DNA from: an uncultured Atopobium sp.
GTDB taxonomy: Bacteria; Actinomycetota; Coriobacteriia; Coriobacteriales; Atopobiaceae
Reading direction: 5' to 3'
DNA: 15,390 nucleotides
Assembly (NCBI GenBank): GCA_947252455.1
Contig: CAMXVQ010000022.1
Span: 1-15,390, forward strand
Shown: positions 8,578 through 15,390 of the stretch, in pieces
Numbering within the stretch: the first letter of the stretch is position 1
How the letters are laid out: each line of letters begins with the position of its first letter
Program-made: the position numbers and the translations under genes
The notes under the pieces: generated by a model
Told to the model about the DNA's origin: nothing
Database searches by the model: none
The model's input: the letters and a program-made list of their open reading frames with translations, nothing else

Positions 8578-8702
8578 AATTACGGCAATTATGTGGAGAA
8601 CCTGAAAATAATGTATAAAGCTTAAGAAAATCTTAACCAAAACTAACAATTCTTTAATTTCTGTAAGTAAGCTGAAAATATTTGTTTACAATGTTACTAC
8701 TT

Positions 8703-8723
8703 AGTTAGGTTTATATAACTCTT
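8703..8723. promoter_or_regulatory. Possible iron-responsive (DtxR/IdeR-like) operator
   Basis: Bases 8705-8723 begin TTAGGTT and contain TAAC at the expected place, matching about 11 of 19 positions of the DtxR/IdeR consensus. AGTTA (8703-8707) and TAACT (8716-8720) also form an inverted repeat. It overlaps the A+T-rich -10-like stretch before feoA1, the right place for iron repression. The match is weak. Confidence 0.3.
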
Positions 8724-8767
8724 TTGGTTTCAACAAACAAAGGGGTGTAGGGGAGAGGTCGTCACAT

Positions 8768-9031
8768 ATGCAACAGAACGAGACGGTAGAAATTCACGGG
8801 ATGAGTGGTGATTGTATGCCGCTTTCGCTTATGCGTGAAGGCAGTGTTTGCCGTGTTTGTGCTGTTCGCGGAAATGACGATACAAAGCACCATATTACTT
8901 CTTTGGGTTTTGTTGATGGCGCGGTTGTCGAAATTATTTCCAAGCTGAGCGGAAGCGTTATCGTGCGGATTAAAGGGACAACATTTGGCATTGGATCGGA
9001 GATAGCGCGCAGAATTTACGTGCATGAATGA
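8768..9031 (+). CDS. feoA: FeoA-family protein, first copy
   Basis: This 87-residue protein is a small SH3-fold FeoA, the cytoplasmic partner of the Fe(II) transporter FeoB. Typical features are MPLSLMREG, then SLGFVDGAVVEIISKLSG at about 46-63 and VRIKGTTFGIGSEIARRIYV at the end. GAGAGG lies nine bases before the chosen ATG. Most FeoA proteins begin close to the MPL at residue 17, so a start at 8816 is possible, but it has a poorer ribosome site. Cys16, Cys28 and Cys31 (CRVC) lie near the N-terminus and are not general FeoA features. It is followed after 190 bases by a second, different feoA and then feoB. It is likely expressed under iron limitation, as Feo systems are; the local evidence for that is weak. 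Confidence 0.9.
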   Translation: MQQNETVEIHGMSGDCMPLSLMREGSVCRVCAVRGNDDTKHHITSLGFVDGAVVEIISKLSGSVIVRIKGTTFGIGSEIARRIYVHE

Positions 9032-9062
9032 TTTTGCCATGTGGCGAGATGTACGTGCCGTG

Positions 9063-9088
9063 AGTTATGTCATGCATGCAGCATAACT
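9063..9088 (+). repeat. Hairpin in the feoA1-feoA2 gap
   Basis: AGTTATG (9063-9069) pairs with CATAACT (9082-9088) around a 12-base loop containing ATGCAT. No T tract follows, so it is not a standard terminator. It could mark an mRNA processing or stability element between the two feoA genes. Confidence 0.45.
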
Positions 9089-9166
9089 TAGAGTGCGCAC
9101 AAGGGTTTCCAACACATTACTGTCGTTACGTATAACAACTTCAAGAGTTATTTGATATATACGCGT

Positions 9167-9195
9167 TTGCTTGTGCACAATTTTATGCGCATAAT
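9167..9195 (+). promoter_or_regulatory. Possible internal promoter and palindrome before feoA2
   Basis: TTGCTT (9167-9172) and CATAAT (9190-9195) are 17 bases apart. The -10-like box is covered by the perfect 12-bp palindrome TTATGCGCATAA (9183-9194), which could be an operator. This would give feoA2-feoB expression independent of feoA1. Tentative. Confidence 0.35.
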
Positions 9196-9221
9196 TGGCA
9201 ACGCTCGGGAAAGGAGTATGC

Positions 9222-9494
9222 ATGGCTACCTTAAAAGACGTGCATGTGGGACAAACATGCGTTGTAAGTCGCCTGCTCGGAATGGGCGCAGTTAAACGAC
9301 GCATTATGGACATGGGTCTTACCAAAGGCACAAAACTTTTTGTTCGTAAACTGGCTCCTCTTGGTGACCCTATAGAGCTTACCGTGCGTGGATACGAGTT
9401 GTCCATTCGCAAAAGTGAGGCCGAATGTGTAGAGGTTACCCAGGTAGAAGATGCGTCTTCTGCACAAACCTCAGCAACCACTCAAAAAGCATAG
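9222..9494 (+). CDS. feoA: FeoA-family protein, second copy
   Basis: This 90-residue protein is a second FeoA with an SH3-like core, and is closer to the classical form than the first copy. VSRLLGMGAVKRRIMDMGLT at about 15-34 is followed by LAPLGDPIELTVRGYELSIR, the signature end of FeoA domains, and a short polar Ser/Thr/Gln tail. The ATG at 9222 has AAAGGAG five bases upstream. Upstream non-ATG codons in frame (from 9195) are not needed, and an out-of-frame ATG at 9218 overlaps the start. Its stop is 16 bases before the feoB start, so the two are cotranscribed. FeoA is thought to bind FeoB and to modulate its GTPase and transport activity; why two copies are kept is not known from sequence. 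Confidence 0.93.
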   Translation: MATLKDVHVGQTCVVSRLLGMGAVKRRIMDMGLTKGTKLFVRKLAPLGDPIELTVRGYELSIRKSEAECVEVTQVEDASSAQTSATTQKA

Positions 9495-9510
9495 AAAAGG
9501 AGTCCATCAC

Positions 9511-12246
9511 ATGTCCACTAAGACATTTATCGGCCTTGCGGGTAATCCAAACTGTGGAAAAACCACGCTCTTTAATGAGTTGACTGGCTCAAACGGTTAT
9601 GTTGGTAACTGGCCAGGCGTTACGGTTGAGAAAAAGCAAGCTGCATGGCAAAAAGATAAATCTACAATATTTGTTGACCTTCCAGGTATTTACTCGCTCT
9701 CTCCGTATTCTCCCGAAGAAATTGTGTCGCGTGATTATATTATGACGGAGTCGCCATCTGCACTTATCAATCTGGTTGACGCAACAAATCTTGAACGCAG
9801 TTTATACCTTACAACTCAGGTAATCGAAAGCGGTTGCCCTGTTGTTGTTGGCCTTAATATGGCAGATTTACTTAAAGAGCGCGGAGATGTTGTTGATACC
9901 AAGAAACTTTCTTCTGCGCTTGGCGTTCCAGTTTTACAGGTAAGCGCACTTCGCGGTACGAATATTATAGAGCTGGTAGAAGCTGCGCATAATGCAGCAC
10001 GCACATCGGCTGTTTCTAAAGGCACCGCATGCTTTTCTGAAGATGTTGAAAACGCATTGCAAGAAATCGCTCGTGTTATTAGTTTTGCATGTGATGAGCA
10101 TCATCTTCGCTGGTATTCCATCAAGGTCTTTGAACGCGATGCCCAAATTATTAAGCAACTTTCTTTATCTGATGAGGTTCTTGAAGCATGTGAGCGCGTA
10201 ATTGAGCCGATCGAAAAAGATCGCCAAGATGATTCTGAATCTATTATCACCTCAGAACGCTATGACTGGATTGAAACCGTCGTACACGATTGTGTAAGCC
10301 GCGCTCCAAAAAAGCTTACGCTTTCGGAAAAAATAGACAAGGTAGTAACCAACAGATTTTTGGGTCTTCCTATTTTTGCGCTTGCAATGTTTATGGTGTA
10401 CTACCTCTCAATCTCTACCATTGGTAAAGGTGCCACAGACTGGGTAAATGATAACCTCTTTGGTGACGGCTTCTTTATTTCGCAAACAGGCGAGTCAGAA
10501 TTTAATGACGCAAAATCAGATTTTGATGACAAACACTATCAAGATCAAATTGACGGGTATATAGATGCGGCGCAAGACGCAGGCGTTGAAACCGACGGTG
10601 TTGCGGATGCAATTTCAAAGCTTAAAGAAGACGACGATGACGAAGAGGCTCAAGCAACGCTTGATACCTTCAAAGACGACGCGCGAGACGCCCAGGTGGT
10701 AGCGCACGATGTTCCGATTCATAACGAAGATGGCAATTTTGTTGATAGCGAAGGCGAAACAATTACGCGTCTTGACGCAGATGGTGAGCCTATTCTTGAA
10801 GAAGGGCAGACTCTTGATGTTGTAGACGATGTTGACGCAGACGCCTTTGACGAGGCAGTTGATGGTCTTAAAGACGAACCCGATCCAAGCGACTTTCCAG
10901 GCTTTGTTCCATCAATTCCACAAGCAGCAACAAACGCATTGAAAGCAATGGATGTTTCTGATCCTGTTATCAGCCTTATTGTTGATGGTATTATCGGCGG
11001 TGTTGGTGCGGTACTCGGCTTTATCCCTCAAATGGCTGTGCTCTTTATTTTGTTGTGCTTCCTCGAAGACTGCGGATATATGAGTCGTGTTGCATTTGTT
11101 ATGGATAGGGTGTTCCGTCGTTTTGGGCTTTCTGGAAAATCATTTATTCCTATGCTCATTTCTTCGGGTTGTGGCGTTCCAGGTGTTATGTCAACCAAAA
11201 CTATCGAAAATGAAAAGGATCGTCGTATGACAGCTATGCTTACGACGATGATCCCCTGTGGTGCAAAGCAACCGATTATTGCGCTGGTTATGGGCGTGCT
11301 GATTGGCGGAGGCGATGCATGGTGGGTAGGTCCTCTGTTTTATTTCTTAAGTATTGTTTGCATTGTTTCCTCGGCAATTATGCTCAAAAAGACCAAGTGG
11401 TTTGCTGGCGAACCTGCACCGTTTGTTATGGAGCTTCCTGATTATCATATTCCAACGCTTAAATCGTGGGGCCTGCATGTTTGGGAGCGTATTGGCTCAT
11501 ATGTTGGCAAAGCCGGTACTATTATTTTTGCGGCAGCTGTAGGTATTTGGTTCTTGTCGAACTTTGGTATTGCTGGTTGGCAGGAAGGCAGTGGAGCATT
11601 TGGCTATCTTCCAGCTATGGAAGGCGTTCCCGAAGAGTTTATGGACTTTTCTGTTCTTGCAGGCATTGGTAATGCAATCGGTTGGATTCTTGCGCCTTTA
11701 GGTTGTGCAAATTGGCAAGCAACAGTAGCTTCGATTTCTGCATTAATTGCAAAAGAAAACCTTGTATCAACCTTTGGTGTACTTTACGGTTTGGGCGATG
11801 CAACAGAAAACTCAGTTTCTATGTGGACAGGCTTTGCTGGTATGTTTACCGATTCTAATGGTTTAATGCACGCAGGAGCACTATGCGCCTTCGTAGCGTT
11901 TAACATGCTTGACGCACCTTGCTTTGCAGCAATTGGTACCATTCGTAAACAAATGAACAATGCACGCTGGTTCTGGTTTGCTATTGCATATCAATGCGGA
12001 TTTGCGTGGGTAGTAGGCTTGATTATCAATCAGATGTGGGAACTTATTGTATTGGGCAATGTAAGTGTGTGGACATTTGTGGCAGGGCTCTTTATTGTGC
12101 TGTTACTCTTCCAAATTTTGCGTCCGCAACCTGCATGGGATAAAAAAGACGCCAAGATTGTATCGAGTTTACAGACGCTTGAGCAGCATAAACAAGATAG
12201 CTCACAGCAACATTCTTCTGGTTGCGGCTGTGGCTGCTTATCGTAG
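9511..12246 (+). CDS. feoB: Ferrous iron transporter FeoB with acidic extracellular insert
   Basis: FeoB imports Fe(II) across the cytoplasmic membrane. The 911-residue protein starts with a G domain: G1 GNPNCGKT (11-18), G2 GVTVE (36-40), G3 DLPG (56-59), G4 NMAD (116-119) and G5 Ser145-Ala146, followed by a helical regulatory domain. The first membrane helix is near 284-303. The membrane core has the two gate motifs, GCGVPGVM and CGAKQPI. Between the first helix and the second membrane region lies an extra segment, about residues 324-462, with 33 Asp and 14 Glu against 8 Lys/Arg; this makes the protein longer than E. coli FeoB (773). By FeoB topology this loop is extracellular. The last residues end in SGCGCGCLS, after a Gln/His/Ser-rich stretch. 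The ATG at 9511 has AAAAGGAG nine bases upstream; an in-frame ATG at 9451 lies inside feoA2 and is rejected. Confidence 0.96.
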   Translation: MSTKTFIGLAGNPNCGKTTLFNELTGSNGYVGNWPGVTVEKKQAAWQKDKSTIFVDLPGIYSLSPYSPEEIVSRDYIMTESPSALINLVDATNLERSLYLTTQVIESGCPVVVGLNMADLLKERGDVVDTKKLSSALGVPVLQVSALRGTNIIELVEAAHNAARTSAVSKGTACFSEDVENALQEIARVISFACDEHHLRWYSIKVFERDAQIIKQLSLSDEVLEACERVIEPIEKDRQDDSESIITSERYDWIETVVHDCVSRAPKKLTLSEKIDKVVTNRFLGLPIFALAMFMVYYLSISTIGKGATDWVNDNLFGDGFFISQTGESEFNDAKSDFDDKHYQDQIDGYIDAAQDAGVETDGVADAISKLKEDDDDEEAQATLDTFKDDARDAQVVAHDVPIHNEDGNFVDSEGETITRLDADGEPILEEGQTLDVVDDVDADAFDEAVDGLKDEPDPSDFPGFVPSIPQAATNALKAMDVSDPVISLIVDGIIGGVGAVLGFIPQMAVLFILLCFLEDCGYMSRVAFVMDRVFRRFGLSGKSFIPMLISSGCGVPGVMSTKTIENEKDRRMTAMLTTMIPCGAKQPIIALVMGVLIGGGDAWWVGPLFYFLSIVCIVSSAIMLKKTKWFAGEPAPFVMELPDYHIPTLKSWGLHVWERIGSYVGKAGTIIFAAAVGIWFLSNFGIAGWQEGSGAFGYLPAMEGVPEEFMDFSVLAGIGNAIGWILAPLGCANWQATVASISALIAKENLVSTFGVLYGLGDATENSVSMWTGFAGMFTDSNGLMHAGALCAFVAFNMLDAPCFAAIGTIRKQMNNARWFWFAIAYQCGFAWVVGLIINQMWELIVLGNVSVWTFVAGLFIVLLLFQILRPQPAWDKKDAKIVSSLQTLEQHKQDSSQQHSSGCGCGCLS
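10480..10899 (+). other. Region encoding the acidic insert of FeoB
   Basis: This in-frame segment, about residues 324-463, contains DDDDEE, DADGE and VDADAFDE stretches and almost no hydrophobic runs. Normal membrane-domain sequence resumes directly after it. Base composition and reading frame continue smoothly, so it is not an assembly error or inserted element. It may bind divalent metal outside the membrane, but this is inferred from charge alone. Confidence 0.8.
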
Positions 12247-12296
12247 GGAAGCGTAGTGTAAAAACGTGCGAAGTTACGGCATTTTGTGCTGTGCAG

Positions 12297-12313
12297 CGCG
12301 TGTGTAACACGCG
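12297..12313 (+). repeat. Short G+C-rich hairpin downstream of feoB
   Basis: CGCGTGT and ACACGCG form a perfect 7-bp stem around GTA, 50 bases after the feoB stop. It lacks a T tract and sits upstream of the likely terminator. It may protect the mRNA 3' end. Confidence 0.45.
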
Positions 12314-12375
12314 TGGTGCGCTAAGCTTGATAAGTAACTCTAGCCGTGATTCTTTGCACAAAAGTTAAACAACAT

Positions 12376-12413
12376 ATGCTCATGAATGCGTTTGTGTGTT
12401 CATGAGCATTTTT
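12376..12413 (+). terminator. Intrinsic terminator of the feo cluster
   Basis: ATGCTCATGAA (12376-12386) pairs perfectly with TTCATGAGCAT (12399-12409) around a 12-base loop, and the structure runs into TTTTT (12409-12413). It lies about 130 bases after the feoB stop. Confidence 0.8.
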
Positions 12414-12591
12414 GTAACTTGAAGCGCTGATTTTTCCTAACATGGATTTGGAATACGTGGTGCGTATATGTGTAACGCGTAATGAGCAACTAAAAATGCA
12501 AGCGTACATGCAAACGTGCCGCATCATACAGTTCATGCGTGCAAAGTTAGTTTGTGTATAACTTGTGAATTTTATGAACCTTAAAAGTTGC

Positions 12592-12619
12592 TGGACAAAA
12601 GTTCGAAATGGTGTACTAT
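12592..12619 (+). promoter_or_regulatory. Candidate promoter of the putative small RNA
   Basis: TGGACA (12592-12597) and TACTAT (12614-12619) are spaced by 16 bases, with a second TATATC overlapping downstream. Transcription would begin near 12626. No open reading frame of useful length follows. Confidence 0.45.
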
Positions 12620-12625
12620 ATCTTA

Positions 12626-12757
12626 CGTAAGTTATCTCGTGGTAACTTATTGATTTCGTTAACTTCTACCTGACGCATTCGGACCCTCTCCCCGATAGCG
12701 AACAGGTCTCATACGCCGCTTGCGTCCCCCTTTCCTACGCAGGCGGCGTTTTCTTTT
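12626..12757 (+). ncRNA. Putative small RNA with two C-rich hairpin loops (6C-like)
   Basis: Three hairpins lie in tandem. First, TAAGTTA/TAACTTA (12628-12649). Second, a stepped hairpin at 12668-12707 with paired ACCTG/CAGGT, CGC/GCG and TCGG/CCGA closing the loop ACCCTCTCC. Third, a terminator hairpin (12713-12749) with loop CCCCCTTTCCT. This layout, two hairpins with C-rich loops and the second acting as terminator, resembles the 6C RNA of actinobacteria, which uses C-rich loops to pair with G-rich ribosome sites. The upstream feo terminator and the local promoter argue for an independent transcript of about 130 bases. Membership of the 6C family is inferred; the loops have five and fewer consecutive C rather than six. 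Confidence 0.55.
12713..12757 (+). terminator. Intrinsic terminator of the putative small RNA
   Basis: ACGCCGCTTGCGT (12713-12725) pairs with ACGCAGGCGGCGT (12737-12749), 13 pairs including one G-T, around the loop CCCCCTTTCCT. It ends in TTTCTTTT. The T tract is on the plus side only, so it is oriented for a rightward transcript and not for rmuC. Confidence 0.85.
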
Positions 12758-12761
12758 GCCT

Positions 12762-14078
12762 TTATTGCTGTGCGTCCTCGCTCGTGCCCGTGCTTAAAAA
12801 TTCTGATGCCGAAAGCTCACGTACATTTGTTTTTTCGCTATCCAGTTCTTGTACCGTAAGTTTAGTGCCATCTAGCTGCTTCATTTTTCGTGCACTAGCA
12901 AGAACACGTGTTTCAAGTGTTCCTACCATGCTGTTGTAATTTTTAACTGCTGACGATAAATTTTTACCTACCGCACTTACTTTGTCGCCAAGTGTTGCAA
13001 GGCGTTCGCAGAGTTCTTGCGAAAGATTAAAGAGTTCGCGCGCATTATCGCTGAGCTCTTGTTGATGCCACGCGCACGCCACCGATTTAAGAACTGCCCA
13101 CAATGTTACGGGAGACGTAAGCGCAACCTTTTTAGAAAACGCATACGTGAGCAGATCTTCGTCCACGGCAAGGGCGGCTTGTAAGAGAGCCTCGTTTGGA
13201 ATAAAAGCAATAACAAAATCGGGATTAGTTTCAAACAACTCCCAGTATGATTTTTTACTGAGTGCATTGATGTGTCCGCGCAAATCGGCTGCATGTGCTT
13301 TGAGCAGCTCTGTTCGTCTGCGAAGCGCCTCTTCATCAGCCGAGTCGTCAATTTCGCATGCACGGCGATAATTATTGTAAGGAGCTTTAGAATCAATTGG
13401 AATGGTTTTATTCCCAGGCAGATGAATAATCATATCGGGTCTAAAGCTTTTGTCATCACTGGTAGAAAGTTTTACTTGTGTATCAAAGTCGATATGTTCG
13501 GTAAGCCCTGCAGCTTCAACAATATTTTTAAGTTGGACTTCGCCCCATGCACCGCGTACCGAGCTATTACACAAAGCCGATGAAAGCGATGATGTAACAC
13601 TATCAAGACGTCTTTGCTGGTTGTCAAGCCCTTTGAGTTGCTCATCAAGGGCACCTAAATCTCGTTTGCGAGCCTCTTCCATATACGTTACTTTGTGCTG
13701 TAAATCGTCTAGCTTTGCCTTTACCGGTTCAAACGCTTTAATAACGCTTTCATTAACTAAAAGCTTATGCTTTTGTTCGTTTGAATCTTTGGCAAGACGT
13801 AGCTGCTCGTTTTGTTGAACCAGGTTTAATTGTTCTTTTATATCGCTTAAGCGATTGTTGAGCTCAGCGTTTTGGGCTGTCAGTGCAGAATTTTGGGAAT
13901 GAAGCTCCAACATTTGCGCCTGGTGGGTATTTATAGCGGTCTGGAGTTTTTCTTCAAGCAAGCCTTCTTGCGCGTGCGCCTGCGCAAGTCCGCGGCGTTT
14001 ACCTATAACGTACGCCCCAAAAATAAGGGCTATAATCACCATAATTCCTATGATATGTATGATAAGGACCGTCGCCAT
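12762..14078 (-). CDS. rmuC: RmuC-family DNA recombination protein
   Basis: This 438-residue protein has an N-terminal membrane anchor (about 4-24), a long Gln/Glu/Leu-rich coiled coil (about 30-165) and the RmuC domain (about 170-390). Within the domain, RGAWGE (175-180) and QLKNIVEAAGL are followed by RPD (213-215) and IDSKAP (228-233). Glu180, Asp215, Asp229 and Lys231 give a PD-(D/E)xK nuclease-like pattern. RmuC limits inversion of short inverted repeats in E. coli and has been linked to DNA processing; its precise reaction is unclear. AAAGGAT precedes the ATG. The gene is monocistronic and divergent from the aminopeptidase gene, and its 3' end faces the putative small RNA. No T-tailed terminator in its own direction was found. 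Confidence 0.93.
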   Translation of the reverse strand: MATVLIIHIIGIMVIIALIFGAYVIGKRRGLAQAHAQEGLLEEKLQTAINTHQAQMLELHSQNSALTAQNAELNNRLSDIKEQLNLVQQNEQLRLAKDSNEQKHKLLVNESVIKAFEPVKAKLDDLQHKVTYMEEARKRDLGALDEQLKGLDNQQRRLDSVTSSLSSALCNSSVRGAWGEVQLKNIVEAAGLTEHIDFDTQVKLSTSDDKSFRPDMIIHLPGNKTIPIDSKAPYNNYRRACEIDDSADEEALRRRTELLKAHAADLRGHINALSKKSYWELFETNPDFVIAFIPNEALLQAALAVDEDLLTYAFSKKVALTSPVTLWAVLKSVACAWHQQELSDNARELFNLSQELCERLATLGDKVSAVGKNLSSAVKNYNSMVGTLETRVLASARKMKQLDGTKLTVQELDSEKTNVRELSASEFLSTGTSEDAQQ

Positions 14079-14260
14079 AAGTATCCTTTCTGTCTACGCG
14101 CTCTACTTACCAGTAGTGCTGTACGTGTTGCGCGTCCATCAGCTTTTACGCTTTGCTCATGCGCTCTTACGCGCCTTGTATTACTTGAGTTTTATACGTT
14201 TGATATAAGAATCCATCTATAAGAAACACGCTTTTAGTATAGCTTCTGCGTGCCTTTCAG

Positions 14261-14266
14261 TATAAT
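14261..14266 (+). promoter_or_regulatory. -10 box before the aminopeptidase gene
   Basis: A perfect TATAAT lies 33 bases before the ATG, but no good -35 box is seen at the right distance (TATAGC at 14238-14243 is poor). The 221-base divergent region otherwise shows no clear operator. Confidence 0.4.
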
Positions 14267-14299
14267 ATGAAATATCCATCGTTTGAAAGGAATGTGTGT

Positions 14300-15390
14300 A
14301 TGTCTCAACAAGTCAGATTGCTTGATAGTTTTATCCCTTCGCATTATGCCATAAAGCTTGATGTAAGCCGAGAAGAAAAACGCTTTACAGGTTGTGTAGT
14401 AATCGACGGTGAGGCAAAAACACCAACATTTAAGCTTAACCAAAAATATTTATCCATTTCGCGCGTATGCATAGACGAGCGCGAATGTGCATTTGAAGCA
14501 TCTGATGAATCTGAAACCGTAACAATTTTTGGTTCTACAACAGGCTCCGTGCGTGTTTCGATTGAGTATTCAGCACCACTAACTGATACTATGATGGGAA
14601 TTTATCCGTCATATTACCAGCATAACGGTGAAAAAAAGCAGCTTATTGGCACACAATTTGAAACTACGTTTGCACGCGAAGCGTTTGTGTGTGTAGATGA
14701 GCCTTGCGCTAAAGCAACGTTTGATCTAGCACTCAAATTTGACGAAAAACCAGGCGAAATCGCGCTTTCTAATCAAAATGAGATCGCCTGCAAAGATGGA
14801 TACCATATTTTTGATACCACGGTTAAAATGTCCACGTATTTGCTTGCGTTTGTATGTGGCGATTTACAGCGCAAAACTGCTTATACCTCATCTGGCGTAG
14901 AAGTAGGCGTCTTTGCTACGCGTGCACATCAGCCACATGTGCTCGATCTTGCGCTTGACATTGCTACTCGTTGTATTGATTTTTACGAAGATTATTATCA
15001 AACTCCCTATCCGCTTCAGCACAGCTATCATGTTGCACTTCCCGATTTTTCAGCTGGTGCAATGGAAAACTGGGGCCTTGTTACGTATCGCGAAGCATGC
15101 CTGCTTTACGATAAAAACAATAGTTCGCATACCTATAAACAACGTGTTGCATCAGTTATTGCCCACGAACTTGCTCACCAGTGGTTTGGCGATTTAGTTA
15201 CCATGAAATGGTGGGATAATCTTTGGCTTAACGAGTCGTTTGCAACCATGATGGAATACGTAGCAACAGACGCGCTTGAACCATCATGGCGTATGTGGGA
15301 TACCTTCCAAACATCCGAGGCGTCTATTGCACTTTCGCGTGATGCAACCGATGGCGTACAAAGCGTTCATGTTATGGTAGAGGATCCGCG
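14300..15390 (+). CDS. pepN: M1-family zinc aminopeptidase (N-terminal part)
   Basis: The reading frame is open from the ATG at 14300 to the window end (363 codons) and continues beyond. It starts MSQQVRLLDSFIPSHYAIKL, the usual start of the beta-sheet N-domain of M1 peptidases. The catalytic domain shows the exopeptidase motif GAMEN (253-257) and the zinc site HELAH (289-293) followed by Glu312, exactly HExxH-18-E, in the context QWFGDLVTMKWWDNLWLNES. It removes N-terminal amino acids from peptides in the cytoplasm, feeding peptide-derived amino acids into metabolism. No signal peptide is seen. GAAAGGA lies eight bases before the ATG. The symbol pepN is given by family resemblance; other M1 members share these motifs. 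It is truncated only by the window edge. Confidence 0.93.
   Translation, partial: MSQQVRLLDSFIPSHYAIKLDVSREEKRFTGCVVIDGEAKTPTFKLNQKYLSISRVCIDERECAFEASDESETVTIFGSTTGSVRVSIEYSAPLTDTMMGIYPSYYQHNGEKKQLIGTQFETTFAREAFVCVDEPCAKATFDLALKFDEKPGEIALSNQNEIACKDGYHIFDTTVKMSTYLLAFVCGDLQRKTAYTSSGVEVGVFATRAHQPHVLDLALDIATRCIDFYEDYYQTPYPLQHSYHVALPDFSAGAMENWGLVTYREACLLYDKNNSSHTYKQRVASVIAHELAHQWFGDLVTMKWWDNLWLNESFATMMEYVATDALEPSWRMWDTFQTSEASIALSRDATDGVQSVHVMVEDP

Larger units (their letters stand above)
8460..8767 (+). other. Gene-free region between ppc and feoA1
   Basis: The first part holds the ppc terminator. The second part (8600-8767) is A+T-rich and is the presumed promoter/leader of the iron-uptake cluster, with TTTACA at 8685-8690 and TATATA-like sequence at 8711-8719. 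The spacing of these elements is not ideal, so the start point is unclear. No small gene was found. Confidence 0.55.
12247..12761 (+). other. Gene-free region between feoB and rmuC
   Basis: Over 500 bases without a protein gene. It holds a short hairpin, the feoB terminator, about 180 bases with no recognised signal (12414-12590), then the putative small RNA with its own promoter and terminator. The stop codon of rmuC, on the opposite strand, directly follows. Confidence 0.7.

Noticed and set aside
9195..9221. Upstream start for the second feoA
   Set aside because: It would use a non-ATG codon and place the ribosome site AAAGGAG inside the gene; the ATG at 9222 fits the family length.
9032..9221. 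Riboswitch in the feoA1-feoA2 gap
   Set aside because: Only short, separate hairpins are visible and no known riboswitch core was recognised.
9451..9510. Upstream start for feoB at 9451
   Set aside because: It lies inside feoA2 and the extra 20 residues do not fit the family; the ATG at 9511 has a strong ribosome site and gives a normal FeoB N-terminus.
12713..12757. Hairpin read as the rmuC terminator
   Set aside because: The T tract follows the stem only on the plus strand; on the minus strand no T-rich run follows.
13450..13818. 122-codon plus-strand open frame opposite rmuC
   Set aside because: Serine-rich shadow frame typical of antisense to a coiled-coil gene; no start signals.

Overview
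The window looks like chromosomal DNA of a moderately low-G+C member of the Actinomycetota. An Atopobium/Lancefieldella-like Coriobacteriia is the best guess. This rests on overall protein flavour and on an apparent C-rich-loop small RNA of the kind known in actinobacteria; no 16S or marker gene is present to prove it. No tRNA, rRNA, CRISPR array or transposase was seen.

Bases 1-2860 (minus strand) hold a zinc/cadmium defence operon: an ArsR/SmtB sensor-repressor (cadC/smtB type) with its promoter and an inverted-repeat operator, then a P1B-2 Zn/Cd/Pb efflux ATPase, then the start of a CadD-type cadmium transporter that runs off the left edge. The cadD fragment is clearly more A+T-rich (about 35% G+C by hand count) than its surroundings and may be a later addition.

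Bases 3029-5296 (minus strand) hold an orphan Wzx-like polysaccharide flippase followed by an unrecognised membrane-anchored protein with a coiled coil. Divergent from them, bases 5601-8459 (plus) encode phosphoenolpyruvate carboxylase with an unusual N-terminal extension, closed by a strong intrinsic terminator.

Bases 8768-12246 (plus) are a ferrous iron uptake cluster, feoA1-feoA2-feoB. The two FeoA genes are separated by a 190-base structured gap. FeoB carries a very acidic insert of about 140 residues in its first predicted extracellular loop and a Gly-Cys repeat tail at its C-terminus, both potential metal-handling additions.

Bases 12247-12761 have no gene. They hold the feoB terminator and then an apparently independent small RNA: promoter-like elements, a hairpin with a C-rich loop, and a terminator hairpin whose loop is also C-rich. 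This resembles the actinobacterial 6C RNA architecture. Facing it is rmuC (minus, 12762-14078). From 14300 the window enters an M1-family aminopeptidase (pepN-like) that runs off the right edge.

Taken together, much of the window deals with divalent metals: Zn/Cd efflux at one end and Fe(II) import in the middle. The best candidates for something undescribed are the acidic-insert FeoB with its Cys tail and the C-rich-loop small RNA downstream of it.
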